NCBI GenBank assembly: GCA_900472485.1
Contig: UCII01000009.1
Coordinates: forward strand, 259,997 to 292,937
Origin: Hyphomicrobiales bacterium
Lineage (GTDB): Bacteria > Pseudomonadota > Alphaproteobacteria > Rhizobiales > Rhizobiaceae
Direction of reading: 5' to 3'
DNA length: 32,941 nucleotides
Shown: positions 24,241-32,916 of the stretch, piece after piece
How the letters are laid out: every line of letters starts with the position of its first letter
Position numbering within the stretch: the first letter of the stretch is position 1
The notes under the pieces: model-generated
What the model was told of the DNA's origin: nothing
Databases searched by the model: none
The model's input: the letters and a program-made list of their open reading frames with translations, nothing else
Position numbers and translations under genes: made by a program

Positions 24241-25770
24241 TTAAGCGAAGCTCTTCTTGCGCCGCTCGGCGAGTGGGGCATCCTCGACCGCCGGAAGACT
24301 TTGCAGCACGCGCTTGGGCGGCAGGATGGCGATGACTTCTGTGCCTTCCCGCAGCTTGGACTTCAGCATGAACTGACCGTCATGCTTGGCGAGAATGGCC
24401 TGTACGATCGGTAGGCCGAGGCCCGTGCCCTGTTCGGCGCTCTTGATGGCGATGGAACCCTGGCCGAAGGCAGACAGGACAACCGGGATCTCCTCTTCGG
24501 GGATGCCCGGGCCGTTGTCCTTGATCGCGACATATTCTCCTCCGCCAGCCGTCCAGCCGACCTTGACGCTGATGTCGCCGCCTTGCGGCGTGAATTTGAC
24601 CGCATTCGACAGGAGGTTGAGGATCACCTGGCGCATCGATTTCTCATCGGCCCAGACGGAAGGCAGCTGCGCTTCGAATTGCGATGAGATCGAAATGTTC
24701 TTGGCGCGGGCGCGCAACTGCACCATGCCGATGCAATCCTCGGCAATATCGAGGAGGGAAATCGCTTCTTCGTTCAGCTCGTATTTGCCGGCCTCGATAC
24801 GAGAGAGGTCGAGGATTTCGTTGATCAGGTTGAGCAGGTGCTGGCCGGATCGATGGATGTCACTGGTGTATTCGCGATAGGTCGGGTTGTTGAGCGGCCC
24901 CATGACCTCCGCCGACATGACCTCGGAAAAGCCGAGGATCGCATTCAGCGGCGTTCTAAGCTCGTGCGACATGGAAGCAAGAAAGCGCGATTTGGCGAGG
25001 TTTGCTTCTTCGGCGCGCCGACGGGCCTCGTCAGACATCGATTTCGCGACTTCGAGTTCCGCGATAAGATCGTCCTTCTCCGATTGGAAAGAGAGAATCT
25101 TCAGGTTCGACTGATACATGCGGTTGGTGATGAAGCTGAAGAATATCACGGCAACCGAAATGGCGGCGGTGAGGGCGATATCGGAAGGCCTTCGCGTGAG
25201 GATCGCTGCCACGGCCAGTGCGACTGTCGCTGGTGCGAAGGAAAACGGAACGGCCCGCGGCAGCATGAAGCTGGACATGGCCGTAATGCAGATTGCCGCT
25301 AGCAGGGTCGTGCCCTTGTAGAAGGCGAAACTATCGCCGCCGCAGGCCGCACAATTTTGCATCGCAAAGAGCGCCCAACAGAAGCCGACGAGCAATTGCC
25401 CTAGCAAGAGCAGCTGTCGCCACTTTCTGGCGCTTTCGGCCGACATTTCCTGTTTCTTGGCGCGCCGCCCGATCAGCATGTTGATGGCATGTGCCGTCAG
25501 GATCGGAATAGTCCAGAAGAGAATACCCGCATCATGCGTCAGATAGACGCCGAGAACGGCAACGACGATGACGAAGATCGGCACGACGGCGGCACTCTGC
25601 CGCAAGGTGTCGATATGCATCATCATCAGTTCGCGGTCGAAATTGCGGCTATGGCCGCTTTGCAAGCGCTCGCGCGTTTGCCGCACGGCCTTCGACACAG
25701 CCCGGTTACGGTGACTGCGCGATCGGTCGACAATGTTTTTATCTGTCGATGTGCTGACGCCGGTGCTCAT
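24241..25770 (-). CDS. Membrane sensor histidine kinase, PleC/DivJ/PdhS-like
   Basis: This 509-residue kinase has about six hydrophobic spans between residues 58 and 215, a short coiled-coil linker (225-260), and a HisKA domain with the phosphorylated histidine H269 in SHELRTP. The HATPase domain has N-box NLLSNAVKF (385-393), G1 DNGPGIP (418-424) and G2 GTGLGLP (448-454). The segment FSEVMSAEVMGPLNNPTYRE after the H-box is typical of the alphaproteobacterial PleC/DivJ/PdhS kinases that act on the cell-cycle regulator DivK. That target is an inference from similarity. No response regulator gene is adjacent, so the kinase is an orphan. It diverges from the nuclease gene. Confidence 0.9.
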   Translation of the reverse strand: MSTGVSTSTDKNIVDRSRSHRNRAVSKAVRQTRERLQSGHSRNFDRELMMMHIDTLRQSAAVVPIFVIVVAVLGVYLTHDAGILFWTIPILTAHAINMLIGRRAKKQEMSAESARKWRQLLLLGQLLVGFCWALFAMQNCAACGGDSFAFYKGTTLLAAICITAMSSFMLPRAVPFSFAPATVALAVAAILTRRPSDIALTAAISVAVIFFSFITNRMYQSNLKILSFQSEKDDLIAELEVAKSMSDEARRRAEEANLAKSRFLASMSHELRTPLNAILGFSEVMSAEVMGPLNNPTYREYTSDIHRSGQHLLNLINEILDLSRIEAGKYELNEEAISLLDIAEDCIGMVQLRARAKNISISSQFEAQLPSVWADEKSMRQVILNLLSNAVKFTPQGGDISVKVGWTAGGGEYVAIKDNGPGIPEEEIPVVLSAFGQGSIAIKSAEQGTGLGLPIVQAILAKHDGQFMLKSKLREGTEVIAILPPKRVLQSLPAVEDAPLAERRKKSFA

Positions 25771-25893
25771 GGTTACATTGAAACTTGGCCTGCCTGAGGC
25801 TACACACTAGCGTTCAAATCTTAAGAAGATGCTGCGCCGAAATGATTTGTTTGCCATCTTCGCCAAGGATTTATTCTTAAAGGAGGCAACAAC

Positions 25894-26469
25894 GTGATGC
25901 GGTCGCGCCGCCTGTTTCGTGACGGCGTGGTGACTTTCGCACTGCTTGCCATTCTTGCAATATTCGCGTTGAAGATGAACAATCGACCGGAAATCGTTCA
26001 AAACGGCAGCTTTTATGTCATTGACGGAGACACGCTTTCCGCCAATGGCGAGCGCTTGAGGCTGAAAGGTATCGATGCTCCCGAATATCGGCAGCACTGC
26101 CAACGCAATGGCGGGGATTGGGCCTGCGGCGAAGAAGCACGCAAGGCGCTTGCCACAATGATTAAGACCGGAGGGCCCGAATGCCGAGGGCGGGAGAGGG
26201 ATCGCTATGGTCGCCTGTTGGTGACATGTGTCGCCGGCGATGTCGATATCAATGCCGCGATGGTGCGCAATGGCATGGCGATTTCCTATGGTGCTTATGC
26301 CAGCGAGGAGCGGAGCGCACGGCAGGCGAAGGCCGGGCTTTGGGCCAGTGATTTCGAGAAGCCTGGCGACTATCGGCGCGAGGAGCGCATGGCGCATGAC
26401 AATAGCGATGATCCGATTGCCGGATGGTTCGGCTATTTGCGCCAGCTTGTCGGATGGAGCGCCCCATGA
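25894..26469 (+). CDS. Thermonuclease (SNase) family protein, membrane-anchored or exported
   Basis: This 191-residue protein has an N-terminal hydrophobic segment (VVTFALLAILAIFAL, residues 12-26) and a staphylococcal-nuclease fold. The active-site pieces are VIDGDT (D44, D46), RLKGIDAPE (R56, D61, E64) and RDRYGRLL (R107), matching the calcium-binding and catalytic residues of SNase. It should cut DNA or RNA outside the cytoplasm. AAGGAGG at 25880-25886 is spaced seven bases from the GTG at 25894 and ten from the ATG at 25897; either may be used. Its stop overlaps the following uracil-DNA glycosylase start by four bases. Cysteines at 69, 78, 97 and 112 may form disulfides. Confidence 0.9.
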   Translation: MMRSRRLFRDGVVTFALLAILAIFALKMNNRPEIVQNGSFYVIDGDTLSANGERLRLKGIDAPEYRQHCQRNGGDWACGEEARKALATMIKTGGPECRGRERDRYGRLLVTCVAGDVDINAAMVRNGMAISYGAYASEERSARQAKAGLWASDFEKPGDYRREERMAHDNSDDPIAGWFGYLRQLVGWSAP

Positions 26470-27098
26470 AGCAGGAGAGCGAATTGCAAATCCTGCGTTC
26501 GGCGATTGCGGCCTGCCGTCTCTGTCGGGATGCACCGGTCAAGGGCGAGGCAAATCGCCTGCCGCATGAGCCGCGTCCGGTTGCGACACTATCGTCGACT
26601 GCGCGGATACTCATCGCAGGGCAGGCCCCGGGATTGCGCGTTCACGAGAGCGGCCTGCCATTTAACGATGCCTCGGGTGACCGTTTGCGTCAGTGGCTCG
26701 CCGTCGATCGCGAGAGTTTCTACAATCCGGATCATTTCGCCATCATGGGCATGGGCTTCTGCTTTCCGGGCTATGACAAGGCGGGAAGCGATCTGCCGCC
26801 GCGCAAAGAGTGCGCGCCATTATGGCGGCAGCGGGCGATGGATGCGATGCCGCAGATCGAATTGATCCTGACGATCGGTCAATATGCGCAGGCTTGGCAT
26901 CTTGGGGCGGGGCGCATGGGTTCGATGACCGAGACGGTCGCACAGTGGCGGCGCTACCTTCTAACCAACAGGTCGCCGTCGGTCCTGCCATTGCCGCATC
27001 CGAGTTGGCGCAACAGCGGCTGGCTGAAACGCAACCCATGGTTCGAGGCCGAGTTGCTTCCCGTTTTGCAACAACGTGTGAAAAGCCTGCTTCCTTGA
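26466..27098 (+). CDS. Uracil-DNA glycosylase family protein, probable iron-sulfur type
   Basis: The 210-residue product resembles family 4/5-like uracil-DNA glycosylases, which excise uracil from DNA. It has the loop GQAPGLRVHESGLPFND (52-68) in place of the usual GE.PG..ED..G.PF, a central ILTIGQYAQAWHL strand, and the DNA-intercalating motif PLPHPS (175-180). Four cysteines, C17, C20, C99 and C116, follow the spacing of the 4Fe-4S ligands of family 4 enzymes. Gln53 replaces the usual Glu, so the substrate or activity may differ. The ATG overlaps the thermonuclease stop (ATGA), and the start is chosen for that coupling; the frame stays open upstream. Confidence 0.85.
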   Translation: MKQESELQILRSAIAACRLCRDAPVKGEANRLPHEPRPVATLSSTARILIAGQAPGLRVHESGLPFNDASGDRLRQWLAVDRESFYNPDHFAIMGMGFCFPGYDKAGSDLPPRKECAPLWRQRAMDAMPQIELILTIGQYAQAWHLGAGRMGSMTETVAQWRRYLLTNRSPSVLPLPHPSWRNSGWLKRNPWFEAELLPVLQQRVKSLLP

Positions 27099-27165
27099 GA
27101 AAAAGTTTCTTTTCTATCGCTAAAAATACGCTATAGAGAGAATATAATTCGAAGGGATGCTTTAA

Positions 27166-27654
27166 ATGGACCGTCTTGACCGCAAAATCCTGCGCCTGCT
27201 GCAGGAGGATTCCACTCTGGCCGTAGCCGATCTTGCCAAGAAGGTCGGTCTCTCGACGACGCCTTGCTGGCGCCGTATTCAGAAGATGGAAGAGGATGGC
27301 GTCATTCGCCGTCGCGTGGCCTTGCTCGACCCCGAGAAGGTCAACACGAAGGTCACGGTTTTCGTATCCATCCGCACCAACAGCCACTCGATCGAATGGC
27401 TGAAGCGCTTTTCGGAAGTAATCGCCGATTTCCCGGAAGTGGTCGAATTCTATCGCATGAGCGGCGATGTCGACTATCTGCTGCGCGTCGTCGTCCCGGA
27501 TATCGCCGCTTACGACGCCTTCTACAAGCGCATGATCGCCAAGATCGAAATCCGCGATGTCTCCTCGGCTTTCGCGATGGAGCAGATCAAGTATTCGACG
27601 GAACTGCCGCTCGATTACATGCTGCTGGAAAATGCCAAGTCCAACGAGGACTGA
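27166..27654 (+). CDS. Lrp/AsnC family transcriptional regulator
   Basis: This 162-residue DNA-binding protein has an N-terminal winged helix-turn-helix (about 1-60, with LDRKILRLLQED and STTPCWRRIQKMEEDGVI) and a C-terminal AsnC/RAM ligand domain (about 65-150) carrying MSGDVDYLLRVVVPD, the usual amino-acid-binding and oligomer contact region. Such regulators respond to amino acids and often control a neighbouring gene and themselves. The upstream gap (27099-27165) is AT-rich with a TATAAT-like box, and GAAGGGA precedes the ATG. It converges on the dehydrogenase gene, so its target cannot be read from layout. A hairpin follows. Confidence 0.95.
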   Translation: MDRLDRKILRLLQEDSTLAVADLAKKVGLSTTPCWRRIQKMEEDGVIRRRVALLDPEKVNTKVTVFVSIRTNSHSIEWLKRFSEVIADFPEVVEFYRMSGDVDYLLRVVVPDIAAYDAFYKRMIAKIEIRDVSSAFAMEQIKYSTELPLDYMLLENAKSNED

Positions 27655-27660
27655 CATGGA

Positions 27661-27688
27661 CTGAGCGCCGCTCTCATGAGGCGCTCAG
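27661..27688. terminator. Hairpin between convergent lrp-type and dehydrogenase genes
   Basis: A perfect 9-pair stem CTGAGCGCC (27661-27669) / GGCGCTCAG (27680-27688) with a 10-base loop lies in the 63-base gap between two convergent genes. No strong U-tract follows on either strand, so it may act as a shared weak or factor-assisted terminator. Confidence 0.45.
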
Positions 27689-27717
27689 CAGAAGCTGTTG
27701 ATTTCCCGGCAGCCTTT

Positions 27718-28590
27718 TTACTTCTTGTCGAGGCGCGCGAGCAGCGAGGAGGTGTCCCAGCGATTGCCTCCCATCGCCTGGACGTCGCCGTAGAACTGGT
27801 CGACGAGGGCGGTGAGAGGCAGCTTGGCTTGGTTGTGGCGCGCTTCCTCAAGCACGATGCCTAGATCCTTGCGCATCCAGTCGACCGCAAAACCGAAATC
27901 ATATTTGCCTGAATTCATGGTCTTGTGGCGGTTTTCCATTTGCCAGGAACCCGCAGCTCCCTTGGAAATGACCTCAACGACCTTTTCGATATCGAGCCCC
28001 GCCTGCTTGCCGAAGTGTATGCCTTCGGCTAGGCCCTGGACGATGCCGGCAATGCAGATCTGGTTGATCATCTTGGTCAGCTGTCCCGCGCCGACCGGCC
28101 CCATCAGACCGACCATGCGCGCATAGGCGTCGATGACGGGGCGGGCTTTTTCGAACACGGCTTCGTCACCGCCGCACATGACGGTCAGCACGCCGTTTTC
28201 CGCGCCTGCCTGTCCACCGGAAACCGGGGCGTCGATGAAGTCGACGCCCTTTTCCCCCGCGGCGGCATAGAGCTCGCGAGCGACTTCGGCGCTTGCGGTG
28301 GTGTTGTCGATGAGGATGGAACCGGCCTTCATGCTTGAAAGGACGCCGTTCTCGCCCGTCGTCACCGAGCGCAGATCGTCGTCATTGCCGACGCAGGTGA
28401 AGACGAAATCGGCGCCTGCAGCGGCTTCGGCCGGAGTAGGGGCAAATTGGCCGTCATATTGCTTGGCCCATGCCTCGGCCTTGGCGACGGTGCGGTTATA
28501 GACGGTGACGTCATGCCCGCCTTTGACCTTCAAATGCCCGGCCATGGGATAGCCCATGACGCCCATGCCGATGAACGAGACCTTTGCCAT
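27718..28590 (-). CDS. NAD(P)-dependent beta-hydroxyacid dehydrogenase (3-hydroxyisobutyrate dehydrogenase family)
   Basis: This 290-residue cytoplasmic enzyme has the family layout: a Rossmann start FIGMGVMGYPMAGHL (6-20), the substrate loop FIDAPVSGG (118-126), the catalytic lysine K173 in TKMINQ (172-177), and the conserved K241. The asparagine after YNR rather than an acidic residue suggests NADP could be used, but this is uncertain. Members oxidise 3-hydroxyisobutyrate (valine breakdown) or reduce tartronate semialdehyde or succinic semialdehyde; the exact substrate is not decided. The start MAKVSFIG at 28590 has GGAG seven bases upstream, while the frame stays open to 28716. It is divergent from ssuA. 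Confidence 0.9.
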   Translation of the reverse strand: MAKVSFIGMGVMGYPMAGHLKVKGGHDVTVYNRTVAKAEAWAKQYDGQFAPTPAEAAAGADFVFTCVGNDDDLRSVTTGENGVLSSMKAGSILIDNTTASAEVARELYAAAGEKGVDFIDAPVSGGQAGAENGVLTVMCGGDEAVFEKARPVIDAYARMVGLMGPVGAGQLTKMINQICIAGIVQGLAEGIHFGKQAGLDIEKVVEVISKGAAGSWQMENRHKTMNSGKYDFGFAVDWMRKDLGIVLEEARHNQAKLPLTALVDQFYGDVQAMGGNRWDTSSLLARLDKK

Positions 28591-28763
28591 TTCATAACTC
28601 CATGACCGAATTTGTTTCGAAGGCTTAGCCGAAAGGCCAGTGGGACGAAAGACCGATTTGACGGGGGACTTGTCACCATGGCATATGATTTGAAATGGAA
28701 TTTCTAATTTTTGCATTTATTGGAATGGATTTTCGTCCTCACTGCGAATCTTCATAATTTCCT

Positions 28764-28780
28764 TTGTCGATATAATCTAT
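28764..28780 (+). promoter_or_regulatory. Repeated motif upstream of ssuA
   Basis: TTGTCGATATAATCTAT lies about 77 bases before the ssuA start. A near copy (15 of 17 bases identical) stands upstream of ssuD at 29927-29943. It contains a TATAAT-like box, so it could be a promoter element, a regulator site, or both. A shared 10-mer ATGGATTTTC lies at 28725-28734 and, inverted, at 29916-29925. Confidence 0.45.
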
Positions 28781-28856
28781 GGATTTGCGATCTTAAATTA
28801 TCGACAACGAGCCGATGGCAGCGGACGCGCCGGGGCCTCATGAAAAGGGATCTTCG

Positions 28857-29825
28857 ATGATTTCGCGCAGACAGACACTCGGCCTTCTCGGTGGGACGGC
28901 GGCAGCGCTCGCTTTACCGTCCGTTCGACAGTCACGTGCGGCCGCGGCGACGACGCTTCGGATCGGCTGGCAGAAGAACGGCGTATTGGCATTGGCAAAG
29001 CGTCAAGGGGCATTGGAAAAGCGGCTTTCCGATCGTGGCATATCCGTCGAATGGTCGGAATTCACATCCGGACCGCCGCTGCTGGAAGCTCTCGGCGCGG
29101 GCGCTCTCGATTTCGGCGCCACGGGCGACGTGCCGCCGCTGTTTGCGCAGGCTGCCAATGGCAATCTGCTCTATGTCGGCCTTTATACCGGCAGTCCCGA
29201 AAGCTCCGCCATTCTCGTGCGCAAGGATTCGCCGATCCAGACGCTTGCCGACCTCAAGGGAAAGAAGGTTGCCTTCAAGCGCGGCTCCAGCGCCCACAAC
29301 GTCACCGTTAAGGCGCTTCGTAAAGGTGGGCTTGGTATCAACGATGTCCAGCCGCTCGATCTCGCACCGCCGGATGCGTCCGCTGCGTTCAAGACGGGCG
29401 CGATCGACGCCTGGTCGATCTGGGATCCCTATCTTGCCATTGCAGAGGCTGATCCGGATACGCGCATCCTGGCGACGGCGCGGGGCATCGTCGATTCCTT
29501 CAGCTATTTCCTGGCAAATGGCGATTTCGCCAAGGGCAACCCGCAGGTCATCATCGATGTCATCGATGAATTGGCCAAGGTCGGGGCCGCGGCGCAATCG
29601 AATCTGGACGGCACCGTTAAGGCCCTCTCCGAAATCACCGGTGTCCCGGCTGAGGTGACGCGGGTGACACTGACGCGTCCGGGTGCAAATCTTGGCGGCG
29701 TCTCCACCATTACGGATGCGGCGATCGCCTATCAGCAAGGGCTGGCTGATGAGTTCTATAATCTTGGCATCGTTCCGAAGAAGCTCAATGTCACGGACAT
29801 CGTCTGGCGACCAAAGGCGAGCTGA
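28857..29825 (+). CDS. ssuA: ABC transporter substrate-binding protein, aliphatic sulfonates
   Basis: This 322-residue periplasmic protein captures alkanesulfonates for import. The signal peptide contains a twin-arginine-like motif (SRRQTLGLLGG) and a probable cleavage after SRA near residue 28, so export by the Tat pathway is possible. The mature part shows the SsuA/TauA/NMT1 fold: TLRIGWQKNGVLALAKRQG, the EWSEFTSGPPLLEALGAGALDFG segment in two parts, GDVPPLFAQA, and GAIDAWSIWDPY. The start MISRRQT at 28857 follows AAGGGATC. It heads the ssu cluster but is followed by a 193-base gap, so ssuD may have its own promoter. Without the ssuD neighbour, a related binding role (taurine or similar) could not be excluded. 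Confidence 0.92.
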   Translation: MISRRQTLGLLGGTAAALALPSVRQSRAAAATTLRIGWQKNGVLALAKRQGALEKRLSDRGISVEWSEFTSGPPLLEALGAGALDFGATGDVPPLFAQAANGNLLYVGLYTGSPESSAILVRKDSPIQTLADLKGKKVAFKRGSSAHNVTVKALRKGGLGINDVQPLDLAPPDASAAFKTGAIDAWSIWDPYLAIAEADPDTRILATARGIVDSFSYFLANGDFAKGNPQVIIDVIDELAKVGAAAQSNLDGTVKALSEITGVPAEVTRVTLTRPGANLGGVSTITDAAIAYQQGLADEFYNLGIVPKKLNVTDIVWRPKAS

Positions 29826-29853
29826 GGCTGACAAGACCCCTGGATATCGTCGG

Positions 29854-29873
29854 CGCCCGTAACACTACGGGCG
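29854..29873 (+). other. Hairpin in the ssuA-ssuD gap
   Basis: A perfect 8-pair stem CGCCCGTA (29854-29861) / TACGGGCG (29866-29873) with a 4-base loop starts 28 bases after the ssuA stop. The tail TGGACTTTATGGG is not a strong U-tract. It may weaken read-through or protect the ssuA message from 3' decay. Confidence 0.45.
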
Positions 29874-29926
29874 TGGACTTTATGGGCAAAATATTTCGTC
29901 AAACGCCGACAATTAGAAAATCCATA

Positions 29927-29943
29927 TTGTCGATGTAATCGAT
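29927..29943 (+). promoter_or_regulatory. Repeated motif upstream of ssuD
   Basis: TTGTCGATGTAATCGAT differs from the copy before ssuA at two of 17 positions. It lies about 75 bases before the ssuD start, nearly the same distance as the first copy has from ssuA. The same distance at two genes of one pathway supports a promoter or regulator site. Confidence 0.45.
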
Positions 29944-30018
29944 AGTCTATGCCATTATCCGGATCGAACATCGGGAGGTGGCTCCCGACCACGCGCATCC
30001 AGAAAGCAGGAAAGCTTC

Positions 30019-31194
30019 ATGACCGCGACCGCAAAACCCATCGATTTTCTCTGGTTCATCCCGACCTCCGGTGACGGCACCTATCTGGGGACGGCCGATC
30101 TGAACCGCGGCCCAGAGATCGGCTATCTCCAGCAGATCGCGCAGGCGGTCGATCGGCTGGGCTATACCGGCGTGCTTCTGCCGACTGGTGTTTCCTGCGA
30201 AGAGTCTTTCGTGACGGCTGCAGCTCTTTCGGCGCATACGCAGAAGCTGAAGTTCCTGGTTGCGATCCGCCCAGGTACGGCCTCGCCTGCCTACTATGCG
30301 CGCCTTGCTTCGACGCTCGATCGTGTCTCGAATGGCCGCGTGCTGCTCAACATCGTCGTAGGCGGCAGCCCGGCAGAGCTTGCCGGCGACGGCATTCATC
30401 TCGAGCATGACGAACGCTACGCCCATGCCGATGAATTCTTCCATGTCTGGGAGGAGCTGTTGGAGACGGGGTCGTCCACCTTCGAAGGAAAATATATCAA
30501 GGCGACGAATGCGCGGCTCGGCCTGCCGCCGGTGCAGGCACCGCGCCCGCCGCTCTATTTCGGCGGATCTTCGGATGCGGGTATCGAATTCTCCGTCGGT
30601 CGCGTCGATAAGTACCTGACCTGGGGTGAGCCGCCAGCGCTGGTCGCAGAGAAAATCGCAAAGGTTCGCGCCGCAGCTGCCAAGCGCGGACGTGAGGTCA
30701 GCTTCGGTATCCGCCTGCATTTCATTGTTCGCGAGACGGACGAGGAGGCGTGGGCTGCGGCCGACAAGCTGATTTCCAAGCTTGACGACGAGACGATCCG
30801 CGAAGCGCAGGAGCAGTTCGTCAACCAGTCCGATTCCGTCGGGCAGAAGCGCATGGCGGCGCTGCATGGCGGCCGGCGCGACAAGCTCGAAGTGTCGCCG
30901 AACCTTTGGGCCGGTGTCGGTCTGGTGCGCGCCGGTGCGGGTACGGCGCTCGTCGGCTCGCCGAAGACGGTGGCTGCAAGGCTGCGGGAATATCAGGAGC
31001 TCGGCATCGAAACCGTGATCGGCTCCGGCTATCCGCATCTGGAGGAAGCCTATCGTGTGGCCGAGCTGCTCTTCCCCGAGCTGGGATTGAAGCGTGACGA
31101 GCAGCGCGCCGGGTTCCGCAACGAGTTCGGCGCAAAGCAGATTTTCGCGGGCGGCAGCCATGGCGGCAATCTCAAGGTCGTGTCCGGCTCGTAA
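30019..31194 (+). CDS. ssuD: FMNH2-dependent alkanesulfonate monooxygenase
   Basis: SsuD uses FMNH2 and oxygen to split alkanesulfonates into aldehyde and sulfite, releasing sulfur under sulfate shortage. This 391-residue cytoplasmic luciferase-like enzyme shows the family motifs: [13 protein letters not shown] (12-24), the conserved cysteine C60 in [31 protein letters not shown] (111-125), YFGGSSDAG, and R232/H234 in [10 protein letters not shown]. The mobile active-site loop with [10 protein letters not shown] follows. The start is supported by AGGAAAG. It needs reduced flavin from a reductase such as SsuE, which is not encoded in this window. ssuC follows after 23 bases. Confidence 0.96.
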   Translation: MTATAKPIDFLWFIPTSGDGTYLGTADLNRGPEIGYLQQIAQAVDRLGYTGVLLPTGVSCEESFVTAAALSAHTQKLKFLVAIRPGTASPAYYARLASTLDRVSNGRVLLNIVVGGSPAELAGDGIHLEHDERYAHADEFFHVWEELLETGSSTFEGKYIKATNARLGLPPVQAPRPPLYFGGSSDAGIEFSVGRVDKYLTWGEPPALVAEKIAKVRAAAAKRGREVSFGIRLHFIVRETDEEAWAAADKLISKLDDETIREAQEQFVNQSDSVGQKRMAALHGGRRDKLEVSPNLWAGVGLVRAGAGTALVGSPKTVAARLREYQELGIETVIGSGYPHLEEAYRVAELLFPELGLKRDEQRAGFRNEFGAKQIFAGGSHGGNLKVVSGS

Positions 31195-31217
31195 CGCCAG
31201 ATCAAAGGGAGATTCCC

Positions 31218-32054
31218 ATGTCGGCATTCGACACGTCCTTCGCCCGCGTGGCCTCGGAACGACGCACGCGCCAGACCAGGGTCGCGCGGCAAGGCATCTC
31301 GTTCCAGAGATTCCTGCCCTTCCTGCTTCCTGTTGTCGTCATCGCGGCATGGCAGCTGGGTTCGTCGCTTGGATGGATCTCCAACCGCATTATGCCGTCG
31401 CCGGCGGCAGTCGTGGTCGCCTTCTGGCAAACCACGATCTCCGGGCAACTGCCGAACAATATCCTCGTCAGCGCCGGCCGCGCCTTTGCCGGCCTGCTGG
31501 TTGGCGGCTCGATCGGCTTCCTGCTCGGTATTGCCAACGGCGTGTCGCGGCTGTCGGAGCAATTGACCGATACGACGCTGCAGATGCTGCGCACCATTCC
31601 GCATCTTGCCATGGTGCCGCTCGTCATTCTCTGGTTCGGGATTGGCGAGGAATCCAAGCTGTTCCTGACGGCGCTCGGTGTGCTTTTCCCCATCTATCTC
31701 AACACATATCACGGCGTGCGCAATGTCGACCGTGGGCTGATCGAGATGGGACAGGTCTACGGCATGAGCAACTGGACGCTATTCCGGAAAGTCATCTTTC
31801 CCGGCGCGCTTCCGTCCATCCTCGTCGGCTTGCGGTTTGCTCTCGGCATCATGTGGCTGACCTTGATCGTCGCTGAATCGATCGCCGCATCGTCAGGCAT
31901 CGGCTATATGGCCAACAATGCCCGCGAGTTCGGCATGACCGATGTCGTGGTGCTGACGCTGGTCATCTACGCGATCCTCGGAAAGCTCGCCGATGTCGTT
32001 GCGCGGGCAATCGAGCGAAGGGCCTTGCTTTGGAATCCGGCCTATCAGAATTGA
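31218..32054 (+). CDS. ssuC: ABC transporter permease, aliphatic sulfonates
   Basis: This 278-residue inner-membrane protein forms the channel of the sulfonate importer. It has about six hydrophobic spans after a basic start ([13 protein letters not shown]) and the permease-ATPase coupling motif around [20 protein letters not shown], which corresponds to the EAA loop. The [20 protein letters not shown] segment is typical of the SsuC/TauC group. GGGAG precedes the ATG at a normal spacing. It lies between ssuD and ssuB with short gaps (23 and 10 bases), so the three are surely one transcription unit. Confidence 0.95.
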   Translation: MSAFDTSFARVASERRTRQTRVARQGISFQRFLPFLLPVVVIAAWQLGSSLGWISNRIMPSPAAVVVAFWQTTISGQLPNNILVSAGRAFAGLLVGGSIGFLLGIANGVSRLSEQLTDTTLQMLRTIPHLAMVPLVILWFGIGEESKLFLTALGVLFPIYLNTYHGVRNVDRGLIEMGQVYGMSNWTLFRKVIFPGALPSILVGLRFALGIMWLTLIVAESIAASSGIGYMANNAREFGMTDVVVLTLVIYAILGKLADVVARAIERRALLWNPAYQN

Positions 32055-32064
32055 GGAGCTTCCG

Positions 32065-32865
32065 ATGAGCGTCAACACACTCGATCGCCCACGGGCGGAA
32101 GCCAAAAATGTCGCTGCGCAAGCTGCGGGCGCTGCGGCCATCCACATCAAGGGTCTGGAGAAGAGTTTCGGCAACAACCGCGTCCTGCGTGGCATCGATC
32201 TTGATATTCCCGCCGGCCAATTCGTCGCCGTCATCGGTAAAAGCGGCTGTGGGAAGAGCACGCTGCTGCGCATTCTGATGGGGCTGGAAGACCCGAGCGC
32301 CGGCCATCTGCGCTTCGAAGCGGTCGATGGCGGTGACACACAGCCCAATACCCGCATCGTCTTTCAGGAGCCGCGGCTGCTGCCCTGGCTTTCGGTCGCG
32401 GACAATGTTGCGGTGGGCCTGGGTGAGGGTGTGCCGCAGGATATCTCGCGCAAGGAGACGGCATCCGTTCTTTCCGAGGTGCAGCTTGCCGAGAAAGCCG
32501 GCGAATGGCCGTCCAGCCTTTCCGGCGGGCAGAAGCAGCGCGTGGCGCTGGCCCGAGCGCTCGTCAGCAAACCCGGTATCCTTGCCCTCGATGAACCGCT
32601 CGGTGCACTGGATGCTTTGACCCGCATCAGCATGCAGGAACTGCTGAACCGCGTCTGGTGTGAACTCGGCTTTACCGCTGTGCTCGTGACTCACGATGTC
32701 AGCGAAGCCGTGCATCTGGCCGATCGGGTCGTGGTGCTGGACGAGGGCAGGATCGTGCTCGATCTCGACATTCCCTATCCGCATCCCCGCCGTCACGGCA
32801 ATCCGGCGCTTGCAGAGCTCGAAGGGCAGTTGCTGGCGGCAATTCTCGGTGACGCACGGGGTTAG
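32065..32865 (+). CDS. ssuB: ABC transporter ATP-binding protein, aliphatic sulfonates
   Basis: This 266-residue ATPase powers the sulfonate importer from the cytoplasmic side. It has Walker A GKSGCGKS (58-65), a Q-loop at FQEPRLLPW, the signature LSGGQKQR (152-159), Walker B ILALDE (172-177), D-loop LGALD and the switch histidine in VTHD. The FQEPRLLPW and sulfonate/nitrate-type spacing fit SsuB. The first 25 residues are an Ala-rich, probably disordered lead. The start MSVNTLDR at 32065 is chosen for GAGGAG nearby and the 10-base gap after ssuC; the frame stays open upstream. It is the last recognised gene, with 76 bases left to the window edge. Confidence 0.95.
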   Translation: MSVNTLDRPRAEAKNVAAQAAGAAAIHIKGLEKSFGNNRVLRGIDLDIPAGQFVAVIGKSGCGKSTLLRILMGLEDPSAGHLRFEAVDGGDTQPNTRIVFQEPRLLPWLSVADNVAVGLGEGVPQDISRKETASVLSEVQLAEKAGEWPSSLSGGQKQRVALARALVSKPGILALDEPLGALDALTRISMQELLNRVWCELGFTAVLVTHDVSEAVHLADRVVVLDEGRIVLDLDIPYPHPRRHGNPALAELEGQLLAAILGDARG

Positions 32866-32916
32866 AGATTTTCCGCTTTTCTTCGAATCGCGAAAACGCT
32901 CTATCTTTTTTTACCC

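Noticed and set aside
26743..27657. A 304-codon minus-strand frame
   Set aside because: It runs antisense through the glycosylase and the Lrp-type regulator, both well supported; its sequence has no family features.
29947..32796. Large minus-strand frames opposite ssuD and ssuB
   Set aside because: They are shadows of the ssu genes, which show complete motifs.
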